Source of the DNA: an uncultured bacterium
GTDB taxonomy: Bacteria; Patescibacteriota; Minisyncoccia; Phycocordibacterales; UBA9973
Direction: 5' to 3'
Length of the DNA stretch: 6,381 nucleotides
Assembly: GCA_903895055.1 (NCBI GenBank)
Contig: CAITSL010000002.1
Location: forward strand, 1 to 6,381
Shown: positions 5,239 through 6,381 of the stretch, piece by piece
How positions within the stretch are numbered: position 1 is the stretch's first letter
Layout of the letters: each line of letters opens with the position of its first letter
Notes under the pieces: model-generated
What the model was told of the DNA's origin: nothing
Database searches by the model: none
What the model saw: the letters and a program-made list of their open reading frames with translations, nothing else
Position numbers and translations under genes: made by a program

Positions 5239-5424
5239 ATGTACGACGAAGAAGAAAACGAGAATGGAGAAGAGGAAAAAATAGAGGAAGACAATGTCTG
5301 CCCCAAGTGCGGGATTCGCCAATACGGCGATGTTTGCCAAAATTGCGGTACCAAATTGGAAGAAGACGAAAAAGAAAAGACAAAAGATGATGACGATGAA
5401 TACGACCGACGAGAACGCAGATAG
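5239..5424 (+). CDS. Small acidic zinc-ribbon protein
   Basis: This 61-residue protein has one zinc ribbon: C21-P-K-C24-G, eight residues, then C33-Q-N-C36-G. Flanking it are extremely acidic tails, residues 4-19 (mostly Glu) and 41-56 (Glu, Asp, Lys, with a DDDDE run), then a short Arg-rich end. The domain should bind one Zn ion. Such ribbons mediate protein or nucleic acid contacts, and the acidic tails could mimic nucleic acid or bind basic proteins; function is unknown. I chose the ATG at 5239 because a -10 box ends six bases before it. A TTG at 5224 in the same frame would lie upstream of the predicted transcript. It is divergent from guaA. No terminator follows; a convergent small membrane protein gene ends 9 bases away. 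Confidence 0.75.
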   Translation: MYDEEENENGEEEKIEEDNVCPKCGIRQYGDVCQNCGTKLEEDEKEKTKDDDDEYDRRERR

Positions 5425-5433
5425 ATTTTATTT

Positions 5434-5541
5434 TTAACTAACAAACAACGAAATAAATTCATTCAGCGCTAAAGAAACAGTTATCAGCATCGATACCGAC
5501 ACTAACACTAGAATCAATTCCGAAGTTAGACCTTTTTTCAT
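5434..5541 (-). CDS. 35-residue single-pass membrane protein (small ORF)
   Basis: An ATG at 5541-5539 opens a 35-codon frame ending TAA at 5436-5434. The protein begins MKKGLTSE, followed by one hydrophobic segment at about residues 9-26 rich in Leu, Val, Ile and Ser, then NEFISLFVS. Two lysines before the segment suggest an N-in orientation by the positive-inside rule. It is not a known family to me. Support for a real gene is the preceding strong promoter at 5584-5611 on the same strand, with a leader of about 36 bases, and the fact that the frame fills the gap between neighbours almost exactly. No Shine-Dalgarno motif is visible. It converges on the zinc-ribbon gene with 9 bases between stops. 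It could be a small membrane regulator or complex subunit; a chance frame is not excluded. Confidence 0.55.
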   Translation of the reverse strand: MKKGLTSELILVLVSVSMLITVSLALNEFISLFVS

Positions 5542-5583
5542 AAAAACATTCTTGTTTTTAATTATCTAATAAACAATATTTAT

Positions 5584-5611
5584 ATTATATACCCTTCCTT
5601 TTATTTGTAAA
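5584..5611 (-). promoter_or_regulatory. Strong promoter for the 35-residue membrane protein
   Basis: Minus-strand TTTACA (5611-5606), a 16-base spacer and TATAAT (5589-5584): 5 of 6 and 6 of 6 consensus matches. Predicted transcription starts near 5577 and heads into the small gene starting at 5541. It is back to back with the plus-strand promoter at 5621-5648. Confidence 0.65.
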
Positions 5612-5620
5612 AGCCATTCT

Positions 5621-5648
5621 AGGTCAAATAAAAAATTCGTGCTAGGAT
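5621..5648 (+). promoter_or_regulatory. Promoter of the 76-residue gene
   Basis: AGGTCA (5621-5626), a 16-base spacer and TAGGAT (5643-5648) with an extended TG at 5640-5641 (TGCTAGGAT). Both hexamers are partial matches, but the extended -10 compensates. Predicted transcription starts near 5655, about 11 bases before the ATG at 5666. Confidence 0.5.
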
Positions 5649-5665
5649 GGAGAAAAACTGTACCT

Positions 5666-5896
5666 ATGAAAAACGCTAAAAAAGTGCACGTATTGACCAC
5701 TGCCAAAAAAGCCGAAGAGCTGAGTGGTTTCCTGAAAGAGAGTGGAATTCATAATAAAAATATTCCGGCAGAGCAAGGAGGATATGGTTCAACACTGCGC
5801 CGTGTAGAATTCTCGGCAAACGGAAAACAGCAATCCACCCTGACAAAAGGAATATTTAAAAGACTTAATTTGACTCTGGCCAAAAGCGAAATATAG
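5666..5896 (+). CDS. Basic 76-residue protein of unknown function
   Basis: I do not recognise this protein. It is 76 residues, Lys-rich and basic overall, without membrane segments or cysteines. The N-terminal part (residues 3-28) looks like a strand followed by a helix (KKVHVLTTAKKAEELSGFL). The middle is a polar loop with Q37-GGYGS, then R45-R46-V-E-F and a helix-like end (KGIFKRLNLTL). A small RNA- or DNA-binding protein is possible from charge alone. The frame is also open from a GTG at 5639, but that lies inside the -10 region, so the ATG at 5666 is preferred; GGAG at 5649-5652 is too far away to act as a ribosome site. It is a monocistronic unit with its own promoter and a strong shared terminator 15 bases after the stop. 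Confidence 0.75.
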   Translation: MKNAKKVHVLTTAKKAEELSGFLKESGIHNKNIPAEQGGYGSTLRRVEFSANGKQQSTLTKGIFKRLNLTLAKSEI

Positions 5897-5911
5897 CCAG
5901 TTTTACGATCC

Positions 5912-5941
5912 AAAAGGCTGAACGTTGTCGTTCAGCCTTTT
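5912..5941. terminator. Bidirectional Rho-independent terminator
   Basis: A perfect 13-base stem, AAAAGGCTGAACG (5912-5924) with CGTTCAGCCTTTT (5929-5941), around a TTGT loop. Plus-strand T-run continues to 5944, and the minus strand also ends in T's. It serves the plus-strand gene ending at 5896 and the convergent minus-strand gene whose stop codon (5945-5943) directly abuts the stem. Confidence 0.93.
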
Positions 5942-5942
5942 T

Positions 5943-6224
5943 TTATTGCTGATTATTTTCTATCAATTCTTCGACTTTGTGTTTGGCTTCTTCTAAAAGC
6001 TCTTTGGCCTCATAAATATAAACCACTTCTGGCTTAAGGGGATGATATGAGAGACATTGTTCATCGTTTCCATAATTATAATTTACTTCATCTTTTGGTT
6101 CTTTCATTACTTCTTTTTTAATTTGTTTTGCTTCTTTTGATGTATCGCAAGAAGCATACCAAAAATTATTACTGCCAATAACAAGGTATTCTTTTTTGAT
6201 TTGTAATTTTTTATTTTTTTTCAT
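5943..6224 (-). CDS. 93-residue charged protein of unknown function
   Basis: I do not recognise this protein. It starts with a Lys-rich stretch (MKKNKKLQIKK), then a strand-like segment (EYLVIGSNNFWYASC, with W22 and C26), a helix (about 28-41, TSKEAKQIKKEVM), a Tyr/Asn-rich middle (48-60), a strand (VVYIY at 67-71) and a long amphipathic Glu/Lys helix to the end (about 72-92). The pattern of two strand-helix units suggests a small alpha-beta domain. It is soluble, with no signal peptide or clear metal site (C26 and C57 only). Its stop directly abuts the shared terminator. The upstream neighbour on the same strand ends 20 bases before, and a possible promoter overlaps that neighbour's end, so it may be transcribed alone or with it. 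There is no Shine-Dalgarno motif. Confidence 0.7.
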   Translation of the reverse strand: MKKNKKLQIKKEYLVIGSNNFWYASCDTSKEAKQIKKEVMKEPKDEVNYNYGNDEQCLSYHPLKPEVVYIYEAKELLEEAKHKVEELIENNQQ

Positions 6225-6228
6225 AAAA

Positions 6229-6257
6229 ATTATCTTTTTAAAAATTAAACGTGTAAA
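6229..6257 (-). promoter_or_regulatory. Possible promoter of the 93-residue gene
   Basis: Minus-strand TTTACA (6257-6252), a 17-base spacer and GATAAT (6234-6229), each 5 of 6 consensus matches. The -35 lies in the last codons of the upstream gene. Only four T's separate the -10 from the ATG at 6224, so a transcript would be leaderless. The region is very AT-rich, so a chance match is possible. Confidence 0.4.
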
Positions 6258-6381
6258 TTTTGTTCTATTATTTTTACAAAATTAGATAGAGAAGTAGCAT
6301 CAACACCGGTTCTATAATACCAATTTTTATATTTTTTCCAACCAGTCCTTGTCCCATATTTATTAAATTTATGAAATTCAC
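6245..6381 (-). CDS. Unknown protein, C-terminal part (runs off right edge)
   Basis: Reading leftward from the window edge, one minus-strand frame is open for 44 codons and stops at TAA (6247-6245). The peptide is rich in aromatic and basic residues: it includes NKYGTRTGWKKYKNWYYRTG and ends in a helix-like VKIIEQNLHV. The unusual Trp/Tyr/Lys content and absence of stops in a very AT-rich stretch argue for a real coding end. The start is outside the window and I do not recognise the family. It precedes the 93-residue gene by 20 bases on the same strand. Confidence 0.5.
   Translation of the reverse strand, partial: EFHKFNKYGTRTGWKKYKNWYYRTGVDATSLSNFVKIIEQNLHV

Noticed and set aside
5174..5462. 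Minus-strand Ser/Phe-rich frames opposite the zinc-ribbon gene
   Set aside because: The serine and phenylalanine runs are the complement of GAA/GAG-rich acidic codons. They also overlap the guaA promoter.
5639..5665. GTG start at 5639 for the 76-residue gene
   Set aside because: It lies within the extended -10 element, upstream of the predicted transcript start; the ATG at 5666 is a better choice.
1..6381. CRISPR array, insertion sequence, phage or integration signature
   Set aside because: No regularly spaced repeats, transposase motifs or terminal inverted repeats were found; the only dispersed repeat is the two-copy element near arsR.

Overview
The window looks like a bacterial chromosome segment from a small, gene-dense, AT-rich genome. 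Short proteins, tiny intergenic gaps, genes without Shine-Dalgarno motifs, a stand-alone 82-residue SWIB protein and the style of the CYTH and EEP proteins suggest a member of the Candidate Phyla Radiation (Patescibacteria, perhaps Parcubacteria). This placement is inference from gene content; no rRNA or other ribosomal marker is present. TGA is used as a stop at two ATGA gene overlaps, which fits genetic code 11 rather than the UGA=Gly code of Gracilibacteria.

Left part (1-3240), all on the minus strand and read from right to left: an ArsR-type regulator (2881-3147) heads a compact run of five further genes: a transglutaminase-like putative cysteine hydrolase, a CYTH-domain protein, an EEP-family metal-dependent phosphoesterase, a HAD-family hydrolase and the N-terminus of a probable CPBP/CAAX-type membrane protease that runs off the left edge. 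Gaps are 38, 9 and 12 bases, then two 4-base ATGA overlaps, so one transcript is likely. A near-identical 26-base repeat built on a perfect 12-base palindrome occurs exactly twice, once upstream of the arsR promoter and once between arsR and the next gene. It is a good candidate operator for the regulator.

Middle (3241-5220), also minus strand: guaA (GMP synthase), then a SWIB/MDM2-domain chromatin-like protein with its own extended -10 promoter, closed by a strong hairpin terminator at 3241-3264 that separates it from the arsR operon. The guaA promoter shows that the true start is at 5172 (514 residues), not the in-frame ATG at 5193 that lies inside the -10 box.

Right part (5204-6381): a cluster of very small genes. 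A zinc-ribbon protein with acidic tails (plus) is divergent from guaA with overlapping promoters. A 35-residue single-pass membrane protein (minus) is preceded by a strong promoter. A basic 76-residue orphan (plus) has its own promoter and shares a bidirectional terminator with a 93-residue orphan (minus). The C-terminus of another unknown minus-strand gene enters from the right edge.

A recurrent feature is a -10 box placed only 4-6 bases before the ATG (arsR, zinc ribbon, perhaps the 93-residue gene), which predicts leaderless mRNAs. No RNA genes, CRISPR arrays, insertion sequences or integration signatures were seen.
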